From assembly GCF_026341275.1 (NCBI RefSeq), contig NZ_JAIFZO010000002.1, positions 1,190,361 through 1,254,360 of the forward strand: 64,000 bases of DNA, written 5' to 3'. Positions within the stretch are counted from its first letter, which is position 1; every line of letters starts with the position of its first letter. Source of the DNA: Streptomyces ortus. GTDB taxonomy: Bacteria > Actinomycetota > Actinomycetes > Streptomycetales > Streptomycetaceae. This document shows, piece by piece, positions 1 to 8,098 of the stretch. The notes under the pieces are model-generated. The model was not told where the DNA came from. It made no database searches and saw only the letters and a list, made by a program, of their open reading frames with translations. The translations under genes and the position numbers were made by a program.

Positions 1-4
1 AGCG

Positions 5-505
5 TCAGGCCGCTTTCCGCTGATCATCTGTTCGGGTGATGCCTTCGGTGGTCTCGTACTGGCAGATGGCGGAGCGCAGTTGCCTTTGTGTGGCGTGACT
101 GCTGGTGACGCCGAGTTCGCACCAGGGGTGCATGTCGTCACCTTGTTCCATGAGCAGCTTGTCGAGGGGATAGCCGCAGCGGGCGGTACACATGGCGCGC
201 TGCTTCTTCAGGGGTGTGACGCGCTGTGCGACCTGCGGGCTTTTCTGTGGCGCGCTGTGGATGGCGCGCTCCGGCACGGAGGTTGGCACGCTGTGGCCGA
301 CCAGTCGGTAGACCGTGGGTGCGCCGAAGCGTCCGCCGGTCACGGTCTCCAGCTCGCCGGCCTCCCGGAGCGCCTTGAGTGCGCGGTCGATTGTGCGGGC
401 GCTGGAGCCGGTTTCGGCGGCGAGGACGGCGCGGTGGACCTGGACGATCCCGTCGGCGCTCACGCGGGCGCTGAGCACTTTGAAGACGGTTTCCTGGGTG
501 CTCAT
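5..505 (-). CDS. Winged-helix protein of the integrative element
   Basis: About 166 residues. The first ~70 look like a winged helix: a helix-turn-helix with SARTIDRALKALREAGELE followed by a beta-wing ending TVYRLVG. The C-terminal half has a possible zinc-binding set (CTARCGYPLD ... HPWC). It starts 2 nt after the stop of the replication-type gene upstream, so it is probably translated with it. A GTG three codons further upstream would overlap that gene. The function is unknown; DNA binding in replication or copy control of the element is an inference from fold and position. The stop lies at the window edge. Confidence 0.7.
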   Translation of the reverse strand: MSTQETVFKVLSARVSADGIVQVHRAVLAAETGSSARTIDRALKALREAGELETVTGGRFGAPTVYRLVGHSVPTSVPERAIHSAPQKSPQVAQRVTPLKKQRAMCTARCGYPLDKLLMEQGDDMHPWCELGVTSSHATQRQLRSAICQYETTEGITRTDDQRKAA

Positions 506-507
506 GG

Positions 508-1362
508 TCACCACCCGTACTTCAGGTCGGAGGAGACGTCCTCATGGCCTTCAGGGGATGCCGGGGATCGGTTCAAGCCCTTGCGGTGCAGCGGCGTAAC
601 GCCGCTGTCGATCTGCTTCTTGAGGGTGCGGATACGTCCCCGAAAGGCTCCACTGCTGAGCCTCTCGGGGCGGGCGATCCATCCGGAGGACCGGTCCACA
701 ACATCGGGCAACTGCTGGAGGTCCGGCACCAGGGTGTGGAGGATGTCTGTCAGCTTGCGCTGCGTGGAGGCTTGCGGCTGCCACTGCATGTGAGACGTGA
801 TGGCAGCAACGGCGGAGGCGTACTCCGCTCCTCCTGCTGCTGCGTCTTTTGCTTCTTCCTGAAGAACTTGGTGACCTACCTGTCCGGGAGCGTCAGCGAC
901 CTCTGCCGCAGCGCTCTGGGGGGTAGGGGGTTGGTTCTTTTTACCGGACGGTTCAAAGGACGGTTCGGGTGCCAGATTGGCACCCCGTTCTGTCGAATTT
1001 GGCACCCCGTCCGTCGATGACGCGCTGGAGCGGGGCGTCAGATTGGCACCCCGTTCCCTGGGTGGCCTACAGCGCGCCAAGTCGAGGTCGTACACCGTCG
1101 GGCGGCGGTCCTCACGCTCGATGTACAGCTCCGCGAGCTTCTGGTTGCCCTTCCGGATCAGCCCCTGCTCCTCCAGCGTGCGCAGGTGCCGCTGTACGGT
1201 TCGCTCGCCCATGCGTGTCTTCCAAACGATGGTGTCGACCGAGGGGAAAGCTCCGGTGCCGTCGTCGTTCGCGTGGTCGGCGAGGATAAGAAGAACGTGG
1301 GCGGGTCCCGCGTCTTCTACTGGGGCCTCTTGCATGGCCCATGTCATGGCCTTGATGCTCAC
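508..1362 (-). CDS. Helix-turn-helix replication-initiator-like protein
   Basis: 284 residues with a GTG start preceded by GGAGGAGC. Residues ~15-75 form a helix-turn-helix of the kind seen in phage and plasmid replication proteins (GAFPSVDTIVWKTRMGERTVQRHLRTLEEQGLI). Next comes a low-complexity linker in which RGANL recurs (ERGANLTP, ERGANLAP). The C-terminal domain (~190-284) contains WIARPERLSSGAFRGRIRTLKKQID. The linker is repetitive because its DNA holds repeated TTGGCACCCCGT boxes, an arrangement known for initiators that bind an origin inside their own gene. It overlaps the preceding small gene by GTGA. The exact role is inferred. Confidence 0.65.
   Translation of the reverse strand: MSIKAMTWAMQEAPVEDAGPAHVLLILADHANDDGTGAFPSVDTIVWKTRMGERTVQRHLRTLEEQGLIRKGNQKLAELYIEREDRRPTVYDLDLARCRPPRERGANLTPRSSASSTDGVPNSTERGANLAPEPSFEPSGKKNQPPTPQSAAAEVADAPGQVGHQVLQEEAKDAAAGGAEYASAVAAITSHMQWQPQASTQRKLTDILHTLVPDLQQLPDVVDRSSGWIARPERLSSGAFRGRIRTLKKQIDSGVTPLHRKGLNRSPASPEGHEDVSSDLKYGW
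967..1057. repeat. Iteron-like boxes inside the replication-type gene
   Basis: TTGGCACCCCGT occurs exactly at 977-988, 999-1010 and 1043-1054, giving offsets of 22 and 44 bp (one helical phase of 22 bp with one position degenerate). The first copy is also half of an inverted repeat, GGGTGCC-AGATT-GGCACCC (967-985); the third has a weaker mirrored half. Regularly phased boxes in an initiator-like gene suggest a replication origin, but no AT-rich unwinding region is obvious beside them. Confidence 0.5.
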
Positions 1363-1529
1363 AGCGCTCCTCCAGCGATTTCAGCGGTGGCGCGCTGAAG
1401 GGCGTGACTCTGTCGGAGGGCTGGCGTAGCCTTACTCACATCGGAACCTTCCTGAAGGTTCTTGTTATCGGGCCCGCCAAGCCGCTTGAAAGCCTCCCGC
1501 TGGGGGGCTTTCTTGTTGTCCGCGATCAT
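1359..1529 (-). CDS. Small element protein, 56 aa
   Basis: Predicted product begins MIADNKKAPQREAFKRLGG and ends IAGGAL. ATG is preceded by a good ribosome site (GGGGAGGGA). Its TGA overlaps the GTG of the replication-type gene (GTGA), so it is likely translationally coupled to it. No recognised domain; charged and probably soluble. Tiny genes between the regulator and initiator genes are usual in actinobacterial integrative elements. Confidence 0.55.
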   Translation of the reverse strand: MIADNKKAPQREAFKRLGGPDNKNLQEGSDVSKATPALRQSHALQRATAEIAGGAL

Positions 1530-1530
1530 C

Positions 1531-1650
1531 TCACTTCCCTCCCCGCAAAAGGACGCGGAGGCGTGCGATCTGGTCCTGCGTGAGGGGCGGCATCTTCTCG
1601 GCGGCGACGCGAGCCTTCTCCCGCAGGAGAGCCTTAAGTTCAGGCGACAT
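1531..1650 (-). CDS. Small element protein, 39 aa
   Basis: Predicted product MSPELKALLREKARVAAEKM followed by a TQDQIARLRVLLR helix. It overlaps the end of the XRE gene by 11 bp and ends one base before the next small ORF, forming a compact array of four overlapping genes. It is an amphipathic two-helix peptide with no recognised family. Support is gene packing and codon bias only. Confidence 0.5.
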   Translation of the reverse strand: MSPELKALLREKARVAAEKMPPLTQDQIARLRVLLRGGK

Positions 1651-1873
1651 CGTTGGCCTCCGTAAAGAAGTCGTCGATGCGGCAGCCGATAGCGTCGGCC
1701 AGCAGCGCGAGGCTCTGCGAGTTCGGGAGGCGTCGGCCGCAGACCCATGCGCTGATGGTGCGCTGGTCGATTCCGGTAGCGCGGTGGATGTCGCTGCCTT
1801 TGAGTCCGGCTTCTTTCCGGAGTTTCCGGAGGCGTTCTCCAGAGAAGGCCCGGGAGGGTTGCACTTTCTGCAC
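1640..1873 (-). CDS. XRE-family transcriptional regulator, 77 aa
   Basis: Residues ~12-67 form a Cro/CI-type helix-turn-helix (RLRKLRKEAGLKGSDIHRAT, then RTISAWVCGRR). It is first in the leftward array that continues into the replication-type gene and is separated from the integrase by a 234-bp intergenic stretch (1874-2107) presumably holding its promoter. By analogy it could control excision or replication of the element; no operator was identified. Confidence 0.8.
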   Translation of the reverse strand: MQKVQPSRAFSGERLRKLRKEAGLKGSDIHRATGIDQRTISAWVCGRRLPNSQSLALLADAIGCRIDDFFTEANDVA

Positions 1874-2107
1874 CGAGATACCTTTCGGTCTCGGCGCATC
1901 TCGCTCACTGCCCGAGGGCAGATTCGCGCGCAGGCAAGGAGTTCACCTGCGCCTTCACCGAATGCGCGACTAGTTAGAGATTAGGCGCATCGGTAGAGAA
2001 AATGCAAGGCGCATGTTCCACCCGCCTTGCATGTAAAGGGTTTTCCGCCTGGAAACCCTTTTACAAAATAAGGCCGCCCTGGGGACTATCCAGGGCGGCC
2101 TTCACCA

Positions 2108-3643
2108 TCATGCAGCAGGAACATACTCTGCGAACGGCGTTCCATCTCCGGCCAGAACCTCAACATAATCCGGGTCGAAGCCCGGACCGCGCTTCGGCGT
2201 CGGCAAGATACGGACCTTGATTCCCAGGACTTCCAGGACGGCCCGCTTCTGGACGACCGTCAACGCCTCCCACGCCGCCTCCACCGCCTCCTGTGGCGGC
2301 CCCAACAAATCACCCATCAATTCCAGGTCCCACTTCGGTGTGGCCCCCTCGATCTCCTCCTCCAGTCGTGCGATCTGCTCCTTCAGTTTCTTCGTCACCG
2401 CCCGCAGCTGATCCCGCGTGAGCATCCCGTCCGCGTAGTCGTCGGCCGCCTCCTCCAGCCGCGTCTTCAACCCGTCCTGCGCGACCCTCAGGCGCGTCAG
2501 CCTCTCCTCATCAGGACCGAACACCGCCGCCGCATCGGGACGGCTCAGACGGGCCACTACGACCGCGCCCACCCACGTGTCGACCAGTTCCTCGTTCCGG
2601 CCCGTACACCCCTGCTTCGAGTCACACACATAGAGGAGCTTCTTCGCCCTCCCTCGTGGCTTCGCCGCGAGCACCGAGGTACACACACCGCACTCCCCGA
2701 TCCCCCACGTCAACAGGTGCTTACGCTGACCGTCACGGCGCACACTCCGCCCAGGAGCCGTCAGCAGGCTCTTGACCTGCTCCCACTTCTCCCGGTCCAC
2801 GATCGGCTCCCACGCGGCCGGATACAACTCCCCGTGATGCACCCGCAGTCCCGCGTTCGCCGGCCGGAGCGCGAGCTTCTTCACGCTGGTCTTGTTCCAC
2901 AGCGCGCCGTCCTCGTTGCCCTGAGCGCGTTTCTTCCTCTTCATCACCAGGTTCGCGCCCGGCGGCAGGACCCTCCGTATGTTCAGATCGTCCGTGATCC
3001 GGAACAGGGTCTCTCCGGCCAGCAACCGGTTGGTGACCTCCTTCACGATCTCCGCCTGCTCCGGGTCGATCTCGTCGCGGAAGCTCTCCACCCTCCCCGC
3101 ACGGTCGTACTCGTAGACCCGACGCCACCCGTACTGGACGGCCCCGTTCGCCCTTCCCTCCTCTGCGCGAGCGAGAGCCTCACGGGCGACCCGCTCTCCC
3201 TTCACCTCGGACTCCAAAGTGTCCGACTCTCCCACCTGGGCGAGCTGCGACCTCTCCGTCGCCTTAGACATGTCGAAGAACCCTCCCGTCTCGAACGCGA
3301 CACACGCCTTCGCGTGCCGCAGATCCTCTATGGCCTGCGCCCGCTCGACCCTCCGCCGCCACAACCGGGACGGGTGCAGCGCCAGGACCACGCCCTGGTT
3401 CCCCGTCTCCCCCACCTCTGGCATCGCGGTGATGACCGCGTGCATCAACTTGTCGTAGCCGGGCCTCTCCTCTTCCTTGTGGGCGGAGATGTCGTTGTCG
3501 TGGAACTCCCCTTTGACCAGCCAGTTCTTGGCTTGGGCATGGACTCGTAGGTCTTGTAGTTGTCGGTGGACTCCCCTGCGCTGTTCTCGGGGATCGTCAC
3601 TGATGCGCGCGTACAACCAGCACTCGATCTGCACGCTTGACAT
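2108..3643 (-). CDS. int: Large serine recombinase (integrase)
   Basis: 511 residues from an ATG at 3641-3643 (MSSVQIECWLYARISDD). The resolvase-type catalytic domain comes first with the nucleophile serine in YARIS; HPSRLWRR supplies the conserved arginine region. A recombinase domain (~180-290), a zinc ribbon (CGVC ... CDSKQGC), a coiled coil (~385-440) and a tail follow. A longer open frame runs upstream to 4120, but that part is antisense to the target gene remnant and unlike any recombinase. It sits at the very end of the element beside the attachment junction, as usual for serine integrases. Confidence 0.92.
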   Translation of the reverse strand: MSSVQIECWLYARISDDPREQRRGVHRQLQDLRVHAQAKNWLVKGEFHDNDISAHKEEERPGYDKLMHAVITAMPEVGETGNQGVVLALHPSRLWRRRVERAQAIEDLRHAKACVAFETGGFFDMSKATERSQLAQVGESDTLESEVKGERVAREALARAEEGRANGAVQYGWRRVYEYDRAGRVESFRDEIDPEQAEIVKEVTNRLLAGETLFRITDDLNIRRVLPPGANLVMKRKKRAQGNEDGALWNKTSVKKLALRPANAGLRVHHGELYPAAWEPIVDREKWEQVKSLLTAPGRSVRRDGQRKHLLTWGIGECGVCTSVLAAKPRGRAKKLLYVCDSKQGCTGRNEELVDTWVGAVVVARLSRPDAAAVFGPDEERLTRLRVAQDGLKTRLEEAADDYADGMLTRDQLRAVTKKLKEQIARLEEEIEGATPKWDLELMGDLLGPPQEAVEAAWEALTVVQKRAVLEVLGIKVRILPTPKRGPGFDPDYVEVLAGDGTPFAEYVPAA

Positions 3644-3690
3644 GTTATCCACTGAGGCGCTTGGCTGTTCCCCGGCGGGGTGGGCAACAC
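3644..3690. other. Attachment-site junction (attL or attR)
   Basis: Between the integrase start and the hydrolase remnant, plus-strand sequence changes from element to chromosomal coding frame. Typical hydrolase coding resumes at 3665-3670 (LFPGGVGNT), so crossover probably lies near CCCCGGCGGGGTGGGCAAC. The exact core cannot be set without the other junction or an empty site. Confidence 0.6.
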
Positions 3691-3853
3691 ACGTAAGGAT
3701 CCGGAGGCTTTCGCCCGTCTGATCCACGATGTCGAGACGAAGATCTTCGGCACGCTGCCGGACGAGACCTGGGTGTACCCGGGCCACGGCAACGACACGT
3801 CTCTGGGCGCGGAGCGGCCCCACCTGCCGGAGTGGCGCGCACGGGGCTGGTAG
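3665..3853 (+). pseudogene. 3' remnant of an MBL-fold metallohydrolase gene
   Basis: Sixty-two codons in the frame LFPGGVGNTRKDPEAF... YPGHGNDTSLGAERPHLPEWRARGW then TAG. This is the C-terminal end of a glyoxalase-II-like metallo-beta-lactamase-fold hydrolase; PGHG carries a metal-ligand histidine. The HxHxDH-bearing N-terminal part is absent, as expected if the integrative element interrupts the gene. The 5' part should lie at the element's other end, outside the window. Confidence 0.8.
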
Positions 3854-4250
3854 GCGACCCGCGCTCCGTGCCCCACCAGGGCGCGGGGAGCGCGCGACGG
3901 CGACTCGCGTGCCCCGTGTGAACAGAGCGCTCACTCCGGTGCCCCGCGTGCGCTCCCCGCGCTCGGGCGCGCGCTGTCCACTGGTGGCAGTCCCGCACAG
4001 GAAGACGGCTCCTGCGCCGGACGGGTCGCCGGCCCCTTCGTTCCCCGCCCTTGGCCGGCGGCCCCACCCGGCAGCGGTGGCCGACGTCCGGCGGCCACCG
4101 CCCCGGGCGCCGCGTCCCACCGACGACTTCCGGTCCGCGGCTCTCGCCGCGTTCGGCTCCCGGACCCGTGGAACCGCGAAACGCCGCCCACGTCACGCCA
4201 GTTCACAGCATTGCAACACCCGTTCCCACTATGCGCAGCTCGCCCCGCGG
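3854..4250. other. Gene-free stretch between two gene remnants
   Basis: No frame here gives recognisable protein on either strand. The open frames are GC-driven and rich in Arg, Pro and Ala. Together with the flanking truncated genes this looks like a rearrangement scar. Confidence 0.5.
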
Positions 4251-4679
4251 CGCGTGCACGGCACGGGGCGGGCGGAGGCCGAGGCGCGCGCCCGTGAGCT
4301 GCTGGACCGGCTGGGGCTGGGCGCCAAGGCGGACGAGTACCCGGACCGGCTGAGCGGCGGCCAGCAGCAACGGGCCGCGATCGTCCGCGCCCTGGCCGTA
4401 CGCCCCCGCCTGCTGCTTCTCGACGAGGTCACGGCCGTCCTCGACCCGGAGCTGGTGGGTGAAGTCCTGAACGTCGTAAGGGACTTGAAGGAGGACGGCA
4501 TGACCCTGGTGCTGGCCACGCACGAGATGGGCTTCGCCCGGGATGTCGCGGACCAGGTCTGCTTCCTCGACGGCGGGGTCGTGCTGGAACGCGGCCCGGC
4601 CGAGGAGGTGTTGGGCGAGCCGCGGGAGGAGCGCACCCGACGCTTTCTGCGCCGGATCGTGGCGGCGGGACGACTCTGA
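4251..4679 (+). pseudogene. Headless amino-acid ABC transporter ATPase (GlnQ type)
   Basis: 142 codons matching the C-terminal two thirds of a polar amino-acid importer ATPase: ARELLDRLGLGAKADEYPDR, the signature LSGGQQQR, Walker B LLLLDEVTAVLDP, and the switch histidine in LATHEMGFARDV. The Walker A half (~100 residues) is missing and upstream sequence in the same frame is not ABC-like. TAVLDP replaces the usual TSALDP. Without a P-loop it cannot act as an ATPase, so a decaying fragment is the best reading. No permease or binding protein is adjacent. Confidence 0.75.
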
Positions 4680-4761
4680 GCGGTCATGTGTCGATGGTGG
4701 CACCCGCCACTGACAGTCGGCCGCCGTCCGCGGTCCCCCGTCCGCGGTGCGCCGTGCTCCG

Positions 4762-5235
4762 TCAGGCCTCCGCCCGCCCCGTCCCCGCCAGTGCCGCGAC
4801 CCGCTCCACCCCGAACACGTACCCCTGCACACCGCAGCCCGCGATGACACCGTCGGCGCGGAGGGAGACGTACGAGTGGTGCCGGAACTCCTCGCGCCGG
4901 TGGATGTTGGAGATGTGGACCTCCAGCACGGGCAGGCCGTCACAGGTGTTGAGGGCGTCCAGGATCGCCACGGAGGTATGCGAGTAGGCGCCCGGGTTGA
5001 TCACGATGCCGCAGTGGCCGAGACGTGCCTCGTGGATCCAGTCGACCAGTTCGCCCTCGTGGTTGGACTGCCTGAAGTCGACCGTCCCGCCGTGCGTGGC
5101 CGCCGCCTTGGCGCACAACTCCTCGACGTCGGCGAGGGTGTCGGAACCGTAGATCTCCGGCTGCCGCTGGCCCAGGAGGTTCAGGTTGGGGCCGTTCAGA
5201 ATCATGATGGGGGCGCTGGCGAGGGTGCGGGGCAC
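4762..5235 (-). CDS. aroQ: Type II 3-dehydroquinate dehydratase
   Basis: 157 residues, third step of the shikimate pathway (3-dehydroquinate to 3-dehydroshikimate), cytosolic dodecamer in the family. Family motifs are intact: [17 protein letters not shown] with the catalytic Tyr region, [35 protein letters not shown] at 5235 is chosen because GGAGG lies just upstream; a longer frame to 5313 has no homologous look. It is transcribed divergently from the MHS transporter gene. Confidence 0.93.
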   Translation of the reverse strand: MPRTLASAPIMILNGPNLNLLGQRQPEIYGSDTLADVEELCAKAAATHGGTVDFRQSNHEGELVDWIHEARLGHCGIVINPGAYSHTSVAILDALNTCDGLPVLEVHISNIHRREEFRHHSYVSLRADGVIAGCGVQGYVFGVERVAALAGTGRAEA

Positions 5236-5420
5236 GGTTCCTCCGGTCCGATCAGGTGGGTCGGTCCGTCCGGGACCGCCGCTCGGACCCGGTCTATCAC
5301 GGTGCGCGGACACCGGAACGGGCCCCCTGGAACGCCCGGCGCACGATGGTGACGTACCGAGGACGGCCGGGCCCCCGCACGCCCCCGTAACTCATGGTGA
5401 CCGTGGGTAGTTGACGCGGC

Positions 5421-6725
5421 ATGCACCGTGCACGCACAGTAAGGCCCCCTTCCATGCTGCGGCTCGCTGCCGCGGCACTCGCCGGGACGGCCATCGAGTT
5501 CTACGACTTCTTCATCTACGGGACGGCCGCCGCGCTCGTCCTCGGCCCGCTGTTCTTCCCGACGTTCTCGCCCCTGGCCGGGACCCTGGCGGCCTTCGGG
5601 ACCTTCGGGGTCGGGTTTGTGGCACGACCCCTTGGCTCGGTCCTCTTCGGGCACATCGGGGACCGGCACGGACGGCGGCCCGTCCTCGTCGTCTCCCTGC
5701 TGCTGACCGGTGCGTCGACCGTCGCGGTCGGCTGCGTACCGTCGTACGCCTCCATCGGCACGGCCGCTCCCGTGCTCCTCCTTGTGCTGCGTTTCCTGCA
5801 GGGCCTGGGGCTCGGCGGGGAGTGGGGCGGGGCGGTGCTGCTGACCGCCGAGCACGCGCCCGCCGACCGTCGCGGGCTGTGGTCGAGCTTCCCCCAGATC
5901 GGGCCTGCCCTGGGGTTCGTCCTCGCCAACGGCGTGATACTGGCACTGTCGGCGATGCTCTCCGACGCGCAGTTCGCGGCCTGGGGCTGGCGGGTGCCGT
6001 TCTGGGCGGCGGGTGTGCTCGCCGCGGCGGGGCTGTGGCTGCGCTCCTCGCTCGCCGAGAGCCCGAGGTTCCTCGAAATGCGGGAGCACGCGCGCGTGCC
6101 GCTCGTCGAGGTGGTGCGCGGCCACTGGCGGCTCGTGCTGCTGACGGCCGGGGCGCTCTCCGTGGGATACGCGCTGTTCTACGCGGTGACCACCTGGTCC
6201 CTCGCCTACGCGACCGAACGGCTCGGGGTGAGCCGTACCGTCATGCTGGCCGTCATCATGGCGGCCGTCGTGGTGAAGGGGGCCCTCACTCCCGTGGTGG
6301 CCGTGCTGAGCGACCGCTACGGACGGCGGCCCCTGTGCCTGGCCGGCTGCGCGGGTGCGGCCGTGTGGATGTTCCCGATGATCGCGCTGCTGTCGACGGG
6401 CGAACCGCTGCTGATGTTCCTCGGCTTCCTGGTCGCGCTGATCGCGTTCGTGACGATGTTCGCCGTGATCGCCGCGTACTTGCCGGAGCTGTACGAGCCA
6501 CGGGTGCGCTGCACGGGCGCGGCGGTCGGCTACAACCTGGGCGGGGTGGTCGGGGGCGCGCTCACCCCGATCGTGGCGACGGCGATCGCCGAACAGAGCG
6601 GCCGGGTCCCGTGGGGGGTGGCCGCCTATCTGACCGGCATCGCGCTGCTCAGCCTCGGCTGCTTCGCGCTGCTCCCGGAGACACGGTTCGCGAAGGTGAC
6701 GGCAGTGGAACCGGCGACGGGATGA
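5421..6725 (+). CDS. MFS transporter, metabolite:H+ symporter (MHS) type
   Basis: 434 residues with ~12 membrane segments. Early AGTAIEFYDFFIYGT, the GHIGDRHGRRPVL loop 2-3 motif and LQGLGLGGEWGGAV are hallmarks of the MHS branch (ShiA, KgtP, ProP). It is divergent from aroQ (185-bp gap), so shikimate, quinate or a related carboxylate is a plausible substrate, but that is context inference. The start could be the ATG at 5421 or the one at 5454; neither has a strong ribosome site. Confidence 0.88.
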   Translation: MHRARTVRPPSMLRLAAAALAGTAIEFYDFFIYGTAAALVLGPLFFPTFSPLAGTLAAFGTFGVGFVARPLGSVLFGHIGDRHGRRPVLVVSLLLTGASTVAVGCVPSYASIGTAAPVLLLVLRFLQGLGLGGEWGGAVLLTAEHAPADRRGLWSSFPQIGPALGFVLANGVILALSAMLSDAQFAAWGWRVPFWAAGVLAAAGLWLRSSLAESPRFLEMREHARVPLVEVVRGHWRLVLLTAGALSVGYALFYAVTTWSLAYATERLGVSRTVMLAVIMAAVVVKGALTPVVAVLSDRYGRRPLCLAGCAGAAVWMFPMIALLSTGEPLLMFLGFLVALIAFVTMFAVIAAYLPELYEPRVRCTGAAVGYNLGGVVGGALTPIVATAIAEQSGRVPWGVAAYLTGIALLSLGCFALLPETRFAKVTAVEPATG

Positions 6726-6749
6726 ACGGCGCCGGCGCCGGCGCCCGCA

Positions 6750-6775
6750 CGTAAACGCTTGCGCAAGCGTTTACG
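6750..6775. promoter_or_regulatory. Perfect 26-bp palindrome, LacI-family operator-like
   Basis: CGTAAACGCTTGC and its exact mirror GCAAGCGTTTACG abut with no spacer between two convergent genes. The AAACGCTT core with central CG is typical of LacI/GalR operators. As a hairpin it could also be a bidirectional terminator, but there is no T-run. It is preceded by an 18-bp GGCGCC-type palindrome (6728-6745). Confidence 0.5.
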
Positions 6776-6900
6776 CGGACGGCTTCGCGGGTCACGCGGG
6801 TCAGGGCAGGTCGTGGCGGGGTACGGCGGGGCGTGCAGCCGGTGGGGGCTGCGCCGCTCCCGGTCTCGGCTCCCCCGGCTTCGGCTTCGGCTCCCGGCCT

Positions 6901-8001
6901 CTACGGAGTGATCGCAAGCTCCAAGTACGCCGCGAACAGCACCAGGTGCACTCCGCCCTGCAGCGGGGTCGCCCGGCCGGGGACCACCGTGAGCGAACTG
7001 ACGACCACGGTCAGCGCGAGCAGCACCATATGGGTGGAGCCCAGGCCGAGGACGAGGGGCCCGGAGAGCCAGATGGACGCGACCGCCACGGCCGGGATGG
7101 TCAGGCCGATGCTCGCCATCGCCGAACCGAGGGCGAGGTTCAGACTGGTCTGCACGCGGTCGCGCCGGGCGGAACGCAGGGCGGCGATCGTCTCGGGGAG
7201 CAGCACGAGCAGGGCGATGATCACGCCGACCACGGCGTGCGGCATCCCGGCGGCATCCACCCCGGACTCGATGGTGGGTGAGACGCCCTTGGCGAGGCCG
7301 ACCACGCCGACGAGGGCGAGACCGAGGAAGCCCAGGCTGGTCAGGGCGGTCCTGGTGGCCGGGGTGTCGGCGTGGTCGTCCGCGTCGATCACCTCTCCCT
7401 GCCGGGTGATCGGCAGGAAGTAGTCGCGGTGCCGCACCGTCTGGGTGGCCACGAACATGCCGTACAGGACGAGTGAGGAGAGGGCGGCGAAGGTGAGCTG
7501 GGCCGTGGAGAACTCCGGTCCCGGCTTGCTGGTGGTGAAGGTCGGCAGCACCAGGCTGAGCGTCGCCAGTGTCGCCACGGTCGCGAGGGCGGCGCCGGTG
7601 CCCTCCGCGTTGAAGACGGCCAGGCCGTGCCGCAGGGAGGCGACGAGCAGGCTCAGGCCGAAGATTCCGTTGCAGGTGATCATCACGGCCGCGAAGACGG
7701 TGTCCCGGGCCAGCGTGGCGCTCTTGTCCCCGCCGTCCGCCATGAGAGTGACGATCAGCGCCACCTCGATGATCGTGACGGCGACGGCGAGGACCAGCGA
7801 GCCGAAGGGCTCCCCGACTCGATGGGCCACCACCTCGGCATGGTGGACCGCGGCCAGCACGGCGCCCGCCAGCACGAGCGTCACGAGGCCGACGAGCACA
7901 CCGGGCAGATCACGCCCCCAGGTGAGAGCCAGCAGGACGATCGCCATCACGGGTACGACGGCCGTCCACTGCGTCACGAGTGACCGAAGCCGAACGATCA
8001 T
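6901..8001 (-). CDS. chaA: ChaA-type calcium/cation:proton antiporter
   Basis: 366 residues, ~11 membrane helices. The two inverted CaCA alpha repeats are visible: GEPFGSLVLAVAVTIIEVALI (residues ~62-82) and VVGVIIALLVLLPETIAAL (~262-280), each carrying the membrane-embedded glutamate. It is expected to expel Ca2+ or Na+/K+ in exchange for protons. ATG at 7999-8001. It is convergent with the MHS gene across the 26-bp palindrome. Confidence 0.88.
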   Translation of the reverse strand: MIVRLRSLVTQWTAVVPVMAIVLLALTWGRDLPGVLVGLVTLVLAGAVLAAVHHAEVVAHRVGEPFGSLVLAVAVTIIEVALIVTLMADGGDKSATLARDTVFAAVMITCNGIFGLSLLVASLRHGLAVFNAEGTGAALATVATLATLSLVLPTFTTSKPGPEFSTAQLTFAALSSLVLYGMFVATQTVRHRDYFLPITRQGEVIDADDHADTPATRTALTSLGFLGLALVGVVGLAKGVSPTIESGVDAAGMPHAVVGVIIALLVLLPETIAALRSARRDRVQTSLNLALGSAMASIGLTIPAVAVASIWLSGPLVLGLGSTHMVLLALTVVVSSLTVVPGRATPLQGGVHLVLFAAYLELAITP

Positions 8002-8098
8002 GCAGCGATCGTCGCAGTCGCACGCGACCCCCGCATTCCGGCGGACGGCCCGGCCCTATGCCGCCCCTTGCCGCGGCGTGCGCCCGGGATCCTACGAG

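Noticed and set aside
3644..4120. A longer integrase starting at 4120.
   Set aside because: The extra ~159 residues are Arg/Gly-rich antisense of the hydrolase remnant; the recombinase fold begins at MSSVQIECWLYARIS.
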